From: CAZGSN01 sp964371655
Lineage (GTDB): Bacteria > Desulfobacterota > Binatia > HRBIN30
Assembly: GCA_964371655.1 (NCBI GenBank)
Contig: CAYJOD010000132.1
Span: forward strand, 1-14,310
Direction of reading: 5' to 3'
Length of the DNA stretch: 14,310 nucleotides
Below, piece by piece: positions 5,801 to 11,959 of the stretch; within the stretch, counting starts at the first letter, position 1, and each line of letters starts with the position of its first letter. The translations under genes were made by a program, and so were the position numbers. The notes under the pieces were generated by a model. That model was not told where the DNA came from, searched no databases, and saw only the letters and a program-made list of their open reading frames with translations.

Positions 5801-7737
5801 TCGTCGATCTCACGGTTTTGGTGGGCGAGGACGCGTATCCGACGATCAACAATATCGCCATCGTCTCAACGCTGTACGACGGTAACCCGCATAACAACCT
5901 GCAGGACAAGCCCTACACCGTCTACCACGGCAGCGGCAGCTGCGCGCCCAGCAATGCCACGCCGACGCTGACCAGCAGCCCGATCGGTGCTCCGACGCAG
6001 ACTCCAGGTGGGCCGCCGAATACTCCGGGAGCTGGGGCGACACCGACGATTACGCCGGGGGGAGCGCCGTCGAATCTAAGCCTAGCGATGAACCACATTG
6101 GGGCCTTCACCGCAGGCGCTAATGGTATCTACACATTGACCGTGGCGAACGTAGGCGCCGGGACGACCAGCGCAATCATTTCGGTGACCGATCCTTTGCC
6201 GACCGGGCTTACCTACGTCAGCGGCGTCGGTAGCGGCTGGATCTGCTCGGCGACGGGTCAGACTGTAAGCTGCTCCAACCCCGGACCGCTCGCCCCCGGT
6301 GCTTCGAGCAACCTCACTCTGACGGTCGCTGTCGGCAGCGCCGCAATACCGACAATCACCAACACGGCGCAGGTTGCCACGTTCGGCGACACGATTGCCG
6401 GGGACAACAGCGCCAGCGATCCGACCACGGTGCGCGTTGACGGGCCGGTCCCAACTTCTACTCCGACAGCTTCACCGACGCCGTCGCGTACGCCGACCGG
6501 TGACGGCGGACAAGAAACCCCGGGGCCGTCGGGCACGGTAGCCGTGCCCACGGCGACGCCAGGTGGGTTCATCGATGTGGCGCTGAACCAAATGAACGAG
6601 AGCCTCTACACCTGCAGTATCGGTACGATCCGCATGTCGATCCGCAACATGGGGACAGGCACCCGCGACGGCACGGCGGGCCCAATCATTATTACCGACA
6701 CGCTGCCGGACGCATTTGCCTACGTAGGGTACGCCGGAGAGGGCTGGACCTGCTCGACGGTAGGTCAGGTCTTTACCTGCAGGTATCCAGCGACTCTCGG
6801 TCCGGACGCCGAGACTTTCGTCAATGTTACCGTCTTTGTGAGTGAGGCGGCATATCCGACGATCAACAACATCGCTGCCGTCTCGACGCTGTACGATGGC
6901 AACCCGCACAACAACGTGCAGGACAAGCCCTATACGGTTTACCGCGGCAGCGGCAGCTGCGGGCCAGGTAATGCTACGCCGACGCCATTACTGCCACCGG
7001 GGGCGCCGACGCCGACACCGGTGGCCACGCAGATTGTGTCGGGTGGCTCGCTCAGCTTCAACGGTGGCCGCACCGCGGCGGCGGGCAGCTCAATTCTCCT
7101 GAAGGCCAAGATCCGGAAGATGACGGGTCCGGTGACGGTAGTGATGACTCTTCCGGAAGGACTCAACCTATTTTGGGCCTCGGCGGCGCCGAGTGTGGTC
7201 AGCGGCCCCACCCTGACGTGGAACCTGCCGGCGAGTAGTGGGTTGCTGTCGAGCACGTTCCTGGTGCGGGCCACAGTAGATGCGGCCGCTGTGCCGGGCT
7301 CGGTGCTCACTACCGGGCTAGCGGTAACTTCGCCATCGGGAACACGAAGGATGAGTTGGTCGGCGAGCGTGCGGACGACGACGAGCGCTTCAAGCACAGG
7401 TGCCACGACCTTGTCCCTATCGGCCTCGAAAACCGTATCCCCGGGCCTCACAACGTCGCTCAAGATCGTGGTGAAGAGGATGGGAAATGGTCCTGGCATT
7501 CTAGAGCTGACTCTGCCGGCGGAGTTGCAGCATGTGTCCACTACGACGCCGGTTGGCGCCGTGCAGCCTGACGGTCGAATCATTTGGGCGAACCTTCCGA
7601 GCCCAGGCGTCTCGGTGAGCGTGCGTGCCGATGTCGACCCTCTGGCCGTGTCTGGTAAGAGCTTGGTGGTCAACGCCACGCTGACAGATGGGTTGGGAGC
7701 AACGCTCCAGAAGACCTTCAACACGACCGTGAGGTGA
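2872..7737 (+). CDS. Giant secreted Thr/Pro-rich multidomain protein (choice-of-anchor E-like, SdrD B-like, DUF11-like)
   Basis: A 1621-aa exported protein. A long N-region (1-37) precedes a hydrophobic signal segment (about 38-55, cleavage near AAG-Q57). Then, by residue: choice-of-anchor E-like beta domain (58-226; KFNPALGALSTVDLTV, YDGTTDFAGPSG, CVTY at 220-223); Thr/Pro tract (229-478); second choice-of-anchor E-like domain (480-652; KFDPMVGVLTGVNVVL, CVTY at 645-648); second Thr/Pro tract (653-767); SdrD B-like domain (768-882) with a calcium-loop-like DINQDGIQDDGE; three DUF11-like Ig-fold repeats (893-1024, 1066-1190, 1231-1363), the first and third near copies; two more distant related domains (about 1390-1503, 1511-1621). 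Each DUF11-like repeat has paired Cys residues (GWTCS...TCTY), suggesting disulfides. The C-terminus FNTTVR shows no LPXTG, PEP-CTERM or other anchor. Likely extracellular or surface stalk; exact role unknown. Confidence 0.9.
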   Translation: MAIEQDVLCRPVVTAGREGKLRQKRSSKWAHGAAVERAFISTIALAILLSATVAAGQVTQQFCASVPSQPTDWSTTVSLSKFNPALGALSTVDLTVSVTSIQDLGVENLQGASATVTGTGTAKVTLTPPTLPKLSATATNTINTVLAAYDGTTDFAGPSGFTVTNATASANANHSPYLPMSDFAGSGSVSMVIAAVGSFSASGGGNLVTQATTSAAATVCVTYTYFLFTPTSTPTNTPTLTPSLTRTVTPTVTNTSTPTITPTITNTPTITNTPTITGTATITPTHTSTRTPTNTASITATRTPTNTPTITLTATITATPTITPTITNTPTITVTPTISPTATITPTPTITNTPLPTATITPTRTPTNTRTQTPTRTSTATQTPTNTPTLTPTITLTRTPTDTPTITSTPTITDTPTTTGTPTETGTRTPTPTITETPTITGTPTITGTPTVTGTRTSTPTITNTATTTATATATPTPTDSLTFCQDASQQITSYSATLVVDKFDPMVGVLTGVNVVLFGSVGQDLKVENGDPVPQTMHVSGTADLVVTTASIPGFPGLEVVLTHSLDGAVGAFDGTVDFVGPSALAALNVMDSDTQVLSPYLPVSDFLGPGTVVFDLTADGTSSASGAGNTYSQVRTFAAATVCVTYFYAVPTATPTSTPTATPAVSDTPAVTVTPTPTNTTPPTNTPTLTATSTATDTPTFTPTQTSTSTPTTTPTTTLTDTPTETPTDTPTTTSTSTPTSTSTRTPTDTPTRTATATPTFTPLPVRLGDFVWNDINQDGIQDDGELGIGGVAVSLLDADEVVIATTTTSARGAYQFTGLPSGTYLLQFTLPDGFAWSAPHQGDNIRADSDIDASTGRSGPVTLGAGQANLTIDAGVHDASAGPPTPTPGGFIDVALNQINENLYTCSNGTIRMSVRNMGTGTRDATVGPISIADTLPDAFTFLTFNGDGWTCSAVGQSITCTYAETLAPNAEIFVDLTVLVGEDAYPTINNIAIVSTLYDGNPHNNLQDKPYTVYHGSGSCAPSNATPTLTSSPIGAPTQTPGGPPNTPGAGATPTITPGGAPSNLSLAMNHIGAFTAGANGIYTLTVANVGAGTTSAIISVTDPLPTGLTYVSGVGSGWICSATGQTVSCSNPGPLAPGASSNLTLTVAVGSAAIPTITNTAQVATFGDTIAGDNSASDPTTVRVDGPVPTSTPTASPTPSRTPTGDGGQETPGPSGTVAVPTATPGGFIDVALNQMNESLYTCSIGTIRMSIRNMGTGTRDGTAGPIIITDTLPDAFAYVGYAGEGWTCSTVGQVFTCRYPATLGPDAETFVNVTVFVSEAAYPTINNIAAVSTLYDGNPHNNVQDKPYTVYRGSGSCGPGNATPTPLLPPGAPTPTPVATQIVSGGSLSFNGGRTAAAGSSILLKAKIRKMTGPVTVVMTLPEGLNLFWASAAPSVVSGPTLTWNLPASSGLLSSTFLVRATVDAAAVPGSVLTTGLAVTSPSGTRRMSWSASVRTTTSASSTGATTLSLSASKTVSPGLTTSLKIVVKRMGNGPGILELTLPAELQHVSTTTPVGAVQPDGRIIWANLPSPGVSVSVRADVDPLAVSGKSLVVNATLTDGLGATLQKTFNTTVR
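3556..4308 (+). repeat. Thr/Pro low-complexity tract 1 (intragenic)
   Basis: About 250 codons of degenerate TPTxTxTP and TNTPTIT units, mostly ACN and CCN codons, encoding a linker between the two choice-of-anchor E-like domains. The units vary at third positions and at the x residue (Ile, Asn, Arg, Gly), so this is not a recent perfect tandem expansion. Such tracts are typically extended and possibly O-glycosylated (inference). The opposite strand reads as long VGV-type open frames, which are composition artefacts. Confidence 0.9.
4828..5172 (+). repeat. Thr/Pro low-complexity tract 2 (intragenic)
   Basis: About 115 codons of TPTxTPT units between the second choice-of-anchor E-like domain and the SdrD B-like domain. 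Compared with tract 1 it has more Ser (TSTSTPT) and acidic positions (TDTPTET), so it is compositionally distinct and probably did not arise by copying tract 1. Confidence 0.88.
5545..5943 (+). repeat. Intragenic 399-base duplication, copy A
   Basis: Encodes a 133-residue DUF11-like repeat starting GGFIDVALNQ and ending GSGSC. It has the same length as 6562-6960. By hand I count about 32 amino-acid differences, roughly three quarters identical. Highly conserved stretches include YPTINNIA and TLYDGNPHNN. Confidence 0.85.
6562..6960 (+). repeat. Intragenic 399-base duplication, copy B
   Basis: Second copy of the GGFIDVALNQ...GSGSC unit, starting 1017 bases after the start of copy A and separated from it by Pro/Thr linkers and a more divergent DUF11-like repeat (about 6067-6441). 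The equal length with no net indel suggests segmental duplication of one domain plus linker, followed by divergence. Confidence 0.85.
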
Positions 7738-7768
7738 CTTTCGACGCTGCACATTCTCCGGACAAGTT

Positions 7769-7798
7769 GCCGCCCGTGGCGCGTCGGCCACGGGTGGC
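7769..7798. terminator. Bidirectional hairpin between convergent genes
   Basis: GCCGCCCGTGGC (7769-7780) pairs with GCCACGGGTGGC (7787-7798) over 12 bp with one G-T wobble and a 6-base loop. It lies between the stop of the giant secreted protein (7737) and the stop of the MATE gene (complement of 7798-7800), where a shared terminator is expected. Neither side has a clear U tract, so intrinsic termination is probable rather than certain. Confidence 0.6.
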
Positions 7799-9189
7799 TA
7801 GACGCGGATGTGTTTCCAGCTGCCACTCTTCAGGCGCCAGGACTTGAGGATCGAACGCGCGATGTAGTCACCGAAGATGGCGGCCCAGAGCCAGGGCAGG
7901 CTGGCGTGCACGACGTAGGTGACGACGTAGGCCCAGCCCAGGCGGCAACCGTAGAAGGCGACGAGCACGGAGATGAGCGGGAACTTGGTGTCACCCGCGC
8001 CACGCAAGGCGCCACCCAGGGTGAAGTCGATCGCCATCAGCGGCTGTGACAAAGCCAAGGCGTGGATGAAGGAGACGGAGTCGATAACAACGGCTTGGTC
8101 GTCGACGAACAACTTGGCAATCGGCGTGGCGGCGAGGTAAAGCACGACGCCGCACACCGACATCATCACCACGGCAAGGCCGGTCGACATCCAGGCGCTG
8201 TGCTCGGCACGTTGCGGATTCTTGCTGCCCAGATTCTGACCGACGAGCGCCGCTGCAGCCGCGGCGAAACCGAAGCCGGGTAGGAACGACAACGCCAGGA
8301 TCCGTACGCCGATGAAATAGCCGGCGAGGGCGCTGGTGCCGTACCTCGCCGCAAAGATCAGGTAGATGAAGAAGCCGATCTGCATCAGGAATTGCTCGGC
8401 CGCGGCGGGGTAGCCGACGGCCAGGACGCGGCGGATGGTGCTGAAGTCGGGCTGCCAGCCGTGCCGCGGTAGGCGTAACACAAGGCGGCCGCGCAACAGC
8501 AGGGCGAGGGTGAGGCAGGCGCCAACCGCGAAAGCGATCGTCGTCGCCAGGCCTGAGCCGCGTACGCCCAACGCTGGCAGGCCGAGCTTGCCGAAGATGA
8601 GGACGTAGTTCAGCGCAATGTTGATCACGTTGACGACGAAGCCAATGGCAAGCGGCGTGCGCGTGTCGCCGACGGCACGCAACGCCGAGCCGATGACGAA
8701 GAGTAGCGCCGACATGGGGATCGAGAGCATGACGAAACGAACGAAACCGCCGCCGAGCACGGCGACGTTGGCGTCGACGTTGAAGGCGGCGACGATCTCA
8801 CCGGCAAAGATGATGACCGGAATAATCGCGACGATCGACAGGACGAAGGCGGCGAGGATCGATTGCAGCAGGACATGTTCCGCGTCCTTGGTCTCGCGCG
8901 CACCGATGCGGCGAGCAACGATCGCCAGGGTGCCCGTGCCGACGGCCGTCATCGCCACGCTGACCGCCGACAAGACCTGCGCCCCAACCCCCACGGCGGC
9001 AACCGCGGTGGCGCCGAGGCGCCCGACCATGAGTGTGTCGATCAAACCGACGAGGGACTCGAGAAGAAAGGTGAGGATGACCGGCCACGCCAACGACCAG
9101 ATCGTGTGCACCAGCTCTGTCTGCGTAGTCGGCGCGATGATCGGCGTTTTCGCCACCAGCGCCAGAGATGAAGATGGGTCATCCTCCAT
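7798..9189 (-). CDS. MATE-family multidrug/metabolite efflux transporter
   Basis: A 463-aa inner-membrane protein with about twelve hydrophobic segments in two halves, typical MATE (NorM/DinF-like) size and layout. These transporters export cationic drugs or metabolites in exchange for Na+ or H+. Family features: LIDTLMVGRLG (49-59) after the first membrane segment, and the pseudo-symmetric loop motifs GSALRAVGDTRTPL (167-180) and GGALRGAGDTKFPL (392-405) in the N- and C-terminal halves. The start at 9189 has a weak AAGAG four bases upstream; residues 1-28 are a polar N-terminus. It is convergent with the giant secreted gene and divergent from the thioredoxin-fold gene. The substrate is not predictable. 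Confidence 0.95.
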   Translation of the reverse strand: MEDDPSSSLALVAKTPIIAPTTQTELVHTIWSLAWPVILTFLLESLVGLIDTLMVGRLGATAVAAVGVGAQVLSAVSVAMTAVGTGTLAIVARRIGARETKDAEHVLLQSILAAFVLSIVAIIPVIIFAGEIVAAFNVDANVAVLGGGFVRFVMLSIPMSALLFVIGSALRAVGDTRTPLAIGFVVNVINIALNYVLIFGKLGLPALGVRGSGLATTIAFAVGACLTLALLLRGRLVLRLPRHGWQPDFSTIRRVLAVGYPAAAEQFLMQIGFFIYLIFAARYGTSALAGYFIGVRILALSFLPGFGFAAAAAALVGQNLGSKNPQRAEHSAWMSTGLAVVMMSVCGVVLYLAATPIAKLFVDDQAVVIDSVSFIHALALSQPLMAIDFTLGGALRGAGDTKFPLISVLVAFYGCRLGWAYVVTYVVHASLPWLWAAIFGDYIARSILKSWRLKSGSWKHIRV

Positions 9190-9247
9190 AGGACTCTTGG
9201 CTCGCTACGCTCGCAGAGCTGATAGGGATGGAGGGATCGAGGGGCAC

Positions 9248-9294
9248 AGGGGCAGAGGGAAGAGGTGCTGACGACCGCTCTTCCCTTTGCCCCT
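9248..9294. repeat. 17-bp near-perfect extragenic hairpin
   Basis: Bases 9248-9264 (AGGGGCAGAGGGAAGAG) pair with 9278-9294 with one mismatch and a 13-base loop. It lies upstream of both divergent genes, so it cannot terminate either unless it ends an antisense or leader transcript. It most resembles an extragenic palindromic repeat; only this copy is seen in the window. Confidence 0.55.
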
Positions 9295-9400
9295 GATCCG
9301 TTTGCCCTTCGGCCCCTTCATGGTGTTTCCGAGACATTTCAAGCGACGTCACCGGATTTGCAGTTTCAAGTCAAGCTGGCCGTTGTGACGTTTGTTGCGG

Positions 9401-9428
9401 TTCCATCGCCGTTGTCGCTGCGTATAAT
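9401..9428 (+). promoter_or_regulatory. Candidate sigma-70 promoter for the thioredoxin-fold gene
   Basis: A perfect TATAAT at 9423-9428, 50 bases before the leader ATG at 9478. The best -35 at suitable spacing is a poor TTCCAT (9401-9406, 16-base spacer). The -10 match is striking in GC-rich DNA; the -35 is weak. Confidence 0.4.
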
Positions 9429-9460
9429 CGGGTCGCCGCAAGGCGAGAACGACCCTGAGT

Positions 9461-9495
9461 GAGGAGGAGGCCTGCAGATGAGTGAGGTGAGATGA
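9461..9495 (+). promoter_or_regulatory. Strong Shine-Dalgarno with five-codon leader ORF overlapping the next start
   Basis: GAGGAGGAGG (9461-9470) is spaced seven bases from an ATG at 9478 that opens MSEVR followed by TGA at 9493-9495. That stop overlaps the thioredoxin-fold ATG (9492-9494) as ATGA. The GAGGTGA inside the mini-ORF (9484-9490) lies one base from the ATG at 9492 and four from a second in-frame ATG at 9495. The arrangement suggests translational coupling or a leader that tunes initiation; chance is possible. Confidence 0.4.
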
Positions 9496-10049
9496 TGGCG
9501 GCGACCCCGTCGACAATGGTTGCTCTGGGCACGCCGGCGCCGAAGTTCCGGCTTCCCGATGCGAGCGGCAAAGTCTACGCCGTCGAGGATTTCAGACACG
9601 CTCCGGCGCTGGTGATCATGTTCATCTGCAACCACTGCCCGTACGTGAAGCACATCCGTGCCGGGCTAGCGGCGTTCGGTCGCGACTACGCAGCCCAGGG
9701 CGTGGCGATCCTCGCCGTAAACTCCAACGATGCCCAAGCCTATCCCGAGGACAGCCCCGAGATAATGGCGAAGGAAGCGAAGGCTGCCGGTTACACCTTC
9801 CCTTACCTGTACGACGAGACGCAGGCGGTGGCGCGGGCGTACGAGGCTGCGTGCACGCCGGACTTCTTCCTGTTCGATGGCAACCGACTCTTGGTGTATC
9901 GCGGTCAGTTCGATGACAGCCGTCCCGGGAACAATAAGCCGGTGACTGGCGCCGACCTGCGCGTCGCGTTGGACGCCGTCCTCGCCGGAGCAGCGGTGCC
10001 AATCCAACAGAAGCCGAGCATCGGTTGCAACATCAAATGGAAAGGGTAG
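9492..10049 (+). CDS. Thioredoxin-fold redoxin family protein (CNHC)
   Basis: A 185-aa AhpC/TSA-TlpA-like redoxin without signal peptide or membrane segment, hence probably cytoplasmic. Residues 12-40 (LGTPAPKFRLPDASG...) form the redoxin N-terminus; the active site FICNHCPYVKH has Cys46 and Cys49; ACTPDFFLF (120-128) supplies the cis-Pro (Pro123) preceded by an extra Cys121. The C-terminus PSIGCNIKWKG is a conserved tail of this thioredoxin-family subgroup and adds Cys179. It probably performs thiol-disulfide exchange or thiol-dependent peroxide reduction; the partner is unknown. The start is ATG at 9492 or the adjacent ATG at 9495. It appears monocistronic, flanked by repeat-rich gaps. Confidence 0.93.
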   Translation: MMAATPSTMVALGTPAPKFRLPDASGKVYAVEDFRHAPALVIMFICNHCPYVKHIRAGLAAFGRDYAAQGVAILAVNSNDAQAYPEDSPEIMAKEAKAAGYTFPYLYDETQAVARAYEAACTPDFFLFDGNRLLVYRGQFDDSRPGNNKPVTGADLRVALDAVLAGAAVPIQQKPSIGCNIKWKG

Positions 10050-10092
10050 AGGGGGCCGATTATTGCTCATTGGAAAAGCAAATGAAGGAAAT

Positions 10093-10179
10093 CCGCAGAT
10101 GACACAGATGACGCAGATGAGTCCTTCACTTCGCAGAGCGCCACAAATCGTGGATCTGTGTCATCTGCGTCATCTGTGG
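10093..10179. repeat. Inverted pair of CAGATGACR tandem repeats
   Basis: The left arm 10093-10118 consists of nine-base units CAGATGACA and CAGATGACG. The right arm 10154-10179 is its reverse complement with three mismatches in 26. The loop is 35 bases. Repeats of the ATCTGTGTCATCTGCGTCATCTG type are found in intergenic DNA of many bacterial phyla (recall). As RNA it would form a long stem. Confidence 0.75.
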
Positions 10180-10281
10180 AGTTTTCTTCGGCGGCCGCCG
10201 GATTGTTCATTTCTTTCGCAACGCTCAATAAGATCGTCCCCGGGACTCTGGGACTGTCGATCAACACGAATGGAAGAGAAG

Positions 10282-10373
10282 AAATGAAGAACAGGAAACC
10301 GAAAACCGGAGATGAAAAGCCGGACAATTGACCAGTTTCAAGTTTCCGGTTTCCTGTTTCCCGTTTTCCATTC
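10282..10373. repeat. Inverted pair of the CCGGTTTTCC-type repeat
   Basis: The copy at 10346-10373 is on the plus strand; that at 10282-10309 is on the minus strand (roughly 24 of 28 positions like copy 1). They face each other across 36 bases and could form a stem. They belong to the same family as 9-36, giving three copies in 14 kb. Confidence 0.6.
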
Positions 10374-10551
10374 TCTTTCCGTGCTCCTCAAGACCGTGCC
10401 GGTAACGGAGCAACCCCGTGCCGAAGGGTGGCGCAGGCGAGGGGGGGCGTGCTTTTCACCGGGGGTGGACCCGGCGGCACAACTCTGCGTCTCGGGGTTG
10501 GTTGTTTGAGCGTCTGTTGTCTGATTAGAACAGCGCCATTCTGGAGGTTGA

Positions 10552-11703
10552 ATGAATCCTGGAGAAGATATTTACGGCAGCGAGGAGCATCTCGCCTTCC
10601 GCGCGACGGTTCGGAAGTTCGTGCAAACCGAGCTCGTGCCACGTGCCCGCGAGTTCGACGAGATGGGTCGTATCGACAAGTCGCTGTACAAGAAGATGGG
10701 CGACTTGGGCTTGCTCGGCATCCGCTACGATCCCAAGTACGGCGGCCTCGGTCTCGACTACTCGTACCACGCGATCTTCCTCGAAGAAGTGGCGCTCTGC
10801 GACAACGCCGGAGTGTGCATGGGGATTTCGGTGCAAACCGACATGGCCACGCCGGCGCTGCACCGCTTCGGCAGCGAGGAGCTGAAGCAGAAGTACCTGG
10901 TGCCGGCGGTGAAGGGCGAGATGGTCGCCGCGATCGCGGTGACCGAGCCTGGCGCCGGTTCCGACGTTGCCGGCATCAAGACGCGCGCGGTGCGCGACGG
11001 CGATCAGTGGGTGATCAACGGCTCGAAGATGTACATCACCAATGCCGCGACCGCCGACTGGCTGTGTCTGTTGGTGGTGACCGATCCGCAAGCCGGATAC
11101 GGCGGCTTTTCGCAAATCGTCGTCCCCACCGACAGCCCCGGCTTCAGCTACAAGCTGCTCGACAAGATCGGCAACATCGGCTCCGACACCGGCCTGCTGT
11201 TCTTCGACGACGTGCGGGTGCCGGTGTCGAACACCATTGGCGACGCGCAGCGCGGCTTCCAGCAGCAGATGAATCAGTTTCAGGACGAGCGCATGGTGCC
11301 GGTCGTCAGCGCTCCCGTCGTCTCCAAGCACTTGTGGGAGCTCACGCTCAAGCACTGTCAGGAACGCAAAGCCTTCGGTAAGCCGCTGGCGAAGATGCAG
11401 GTCAATCAGCACAAGTTCGCCGAGATGATGATTCAAATCACCGCCGCGCAGGAGTTTGCGTATCGGTGCATGCGCAAGATGGTCGCCGGTGAGGACGCCA
11501 CTCTCGACATCTCGATGGCCAAGGTGTTCGTTACCGGCGTGCAGCAATTTGTCGCGACGACCTGTGTGCAGCTCTTCGGCGGCGCCGGCTACTGCTGGGA
11601 GAATCCCGCCGCACGTGCATTTGTCGACGGTCGCCTGATCTCCATCGGCGGCGGCGCCGACGAGGTGATGAAGCAGATCATCGCCAAGATGCTGCAGGTC
11701 TAG
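10552..11703 (+). CDS. Acyl-CoA dehydrogenase, isovaleryl-/long-chain-type
   Basis: A 383-aa flavoprotein that oxidises an acyl-CoA to the trans-2-enoyl-CoA, passing electrons to ETF. GGAGG (10543-10547) lies four bases before the ATG. Family signatures: AVTEPGAGSDVAG (129-141), INGSKMYITNA (155-165), RKAFGKPL in the C-terminal helical domain and QLFGGAGY. The C-terminal position that carries the catalytic Glu in medium/short-chain enzymes (YEGT) reads SIGGGADEVM, with Gly367 in place of that Glu. A Glu in helix G is present instead (QDER, Glu246), as in isovaleryl-CoA and long-chain acyl-CoA dehydrogenases. With the acyl-CoA carboxylase subunit 261 bases downstream, isovaleryl-CoA or a similar branched acyl-CoA is a reasonable but unproven substrate. 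Confidence 0.95.
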   Translation: MNPGEDIYGSEEHLAFRATVRKFVQTELVPRAREFDEMGRIDKSLYKKMGDLGLLGIRYDPKYGGLGLDYSYHAIFLEEVALCDNAGVCMGISVQTDMATPALHRFGSEELKQKYLVPAVKGEMVAAIAVTEPGAGSDVAGIKTRAVRDGDQWVINGSKMYITNAATADWLCLLVVTDPQAGYGGFSQIVVPTDSPGFSYKLLDKIGNIGSDTGLLFFDDVRVPVSNTIGDAQRGFQQQMNQFQDERMVPVVSAPVVSKHLWELTLKHCQERKAFGKPLAKMQVNQHKFAEMMIQITAAQEFAYRCMRKMVAGEDATLDISMAKVFVTGVQQFVATTCVQLFGGAGYCWENPAARAFVDGRLISIGGGADEVMKQIIAKMLQV

Positions 11704-11824
11704 GAGAGTGAGTCGGAGCTCCTGCGAGAAGATGCCGAGCCGATCGAAACGCCCTCACCCTAACCCTCTCTCAACCGGAGAGGGGAGCTTGCATTCCTCA
11801 CTCTCCCAACGCGGCCACCTCTTT

Positions 11825-11883
11825 GTAGGACCGGCTTTGCCGGCCGTATTTTCCGCCCGGCGGGCCGGTACAACCGGCCCTAC
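11825..11883. repeat. GTAG-type REP doublet (BIME-like)
   Basis: GTAGGACCGGCTTTGCCGG (11825-11843; CCGGC-TTT-GCCGG stem) faces an inverted unit at 11863-11883, which on the minus strand reads GTAGGGCCGGTTGTACCGG (GGCCGG/CCGGCC stem, 5-base loop). A 5' GTAG next to an imperfect palindrome is the hallmark of REP sequences mobilised by TnpA-REP (RAYT) transposases. No such transposase is in the window. Confidence 0.6.
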
Positions 11884-11955
11884 GCGATCTTGTCGACGGC
11901 CGATCTGGGAGAGGCACGCGTCTTCCTCCCTCTCCCTCTGGGAGAGGGCCGGGGT

Positions 11956-11959
11956 GAGG
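11956..11959 (+). promoter_or_regulatory. Shine-Dalgarno contributed by a repeat element
   Basis: GAGG within the repeat end GGGTGAGGGTGA lies five bases before the ATG at 11965. The gene's ribosome binding site is therefore the end of the extragenic repeat, and it supports choosing this ATG over a longer frame from 11890, which would be repeat-encoded. Confidence 0.65.

Larger units (their letters stand above)
10050..10551. other. Repeat-rich intergenic region
   Basis: About 500 bases without a supported gene. It contains an inverted pair of CAGATGACR tandem units (10093-10179), an inverted pair of the CCGGTTTTCC-type repeat (10282-10373), and a GC-rich stretch (10390-10480) with several short hairpins, the clearest being CCGGG (10459-10463) with CCCGG (10470-10474). 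Frames crossing it are short and lack ribosome binding sites. The promoter of the dehydrogenase gene presumably lies in 10480-10540; I see no clear boxes. Confidence 0.7.

Noticed and set aside
2549..7737. Single gene split by a sequencing frameshift between the short ORF and the giant ORF
   Set aside because: The giant ORF has its own Shine-Dalgarno and its own signal peptide after the junction, so a fusion would carry a second signal sequence internally.
9265..9462. 65-codon plus-strand frame upstream of the thioredoxin-fold gene
   Set aside because: Starts inside a hairpin repeat loop, lacks a ribosome site, and covers the likely promoter.
10390..10480. Possible known riboswitch in the GC-rich stretch before the dehydrogenase gene
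   Set aside because: Several short hairpins are possible but the conserved cores of glycine, SAM, SAH, cobalamin or TPP riboswitches are absent; no specific call is justified.
10428..11547. Open frames of about 317 and 340 codons overlapping the dehydrogenase in other frames
   Set aside because: The dehydrogenase frame has full family signatures and a good ribosome site; these are high-GC shadow frames.
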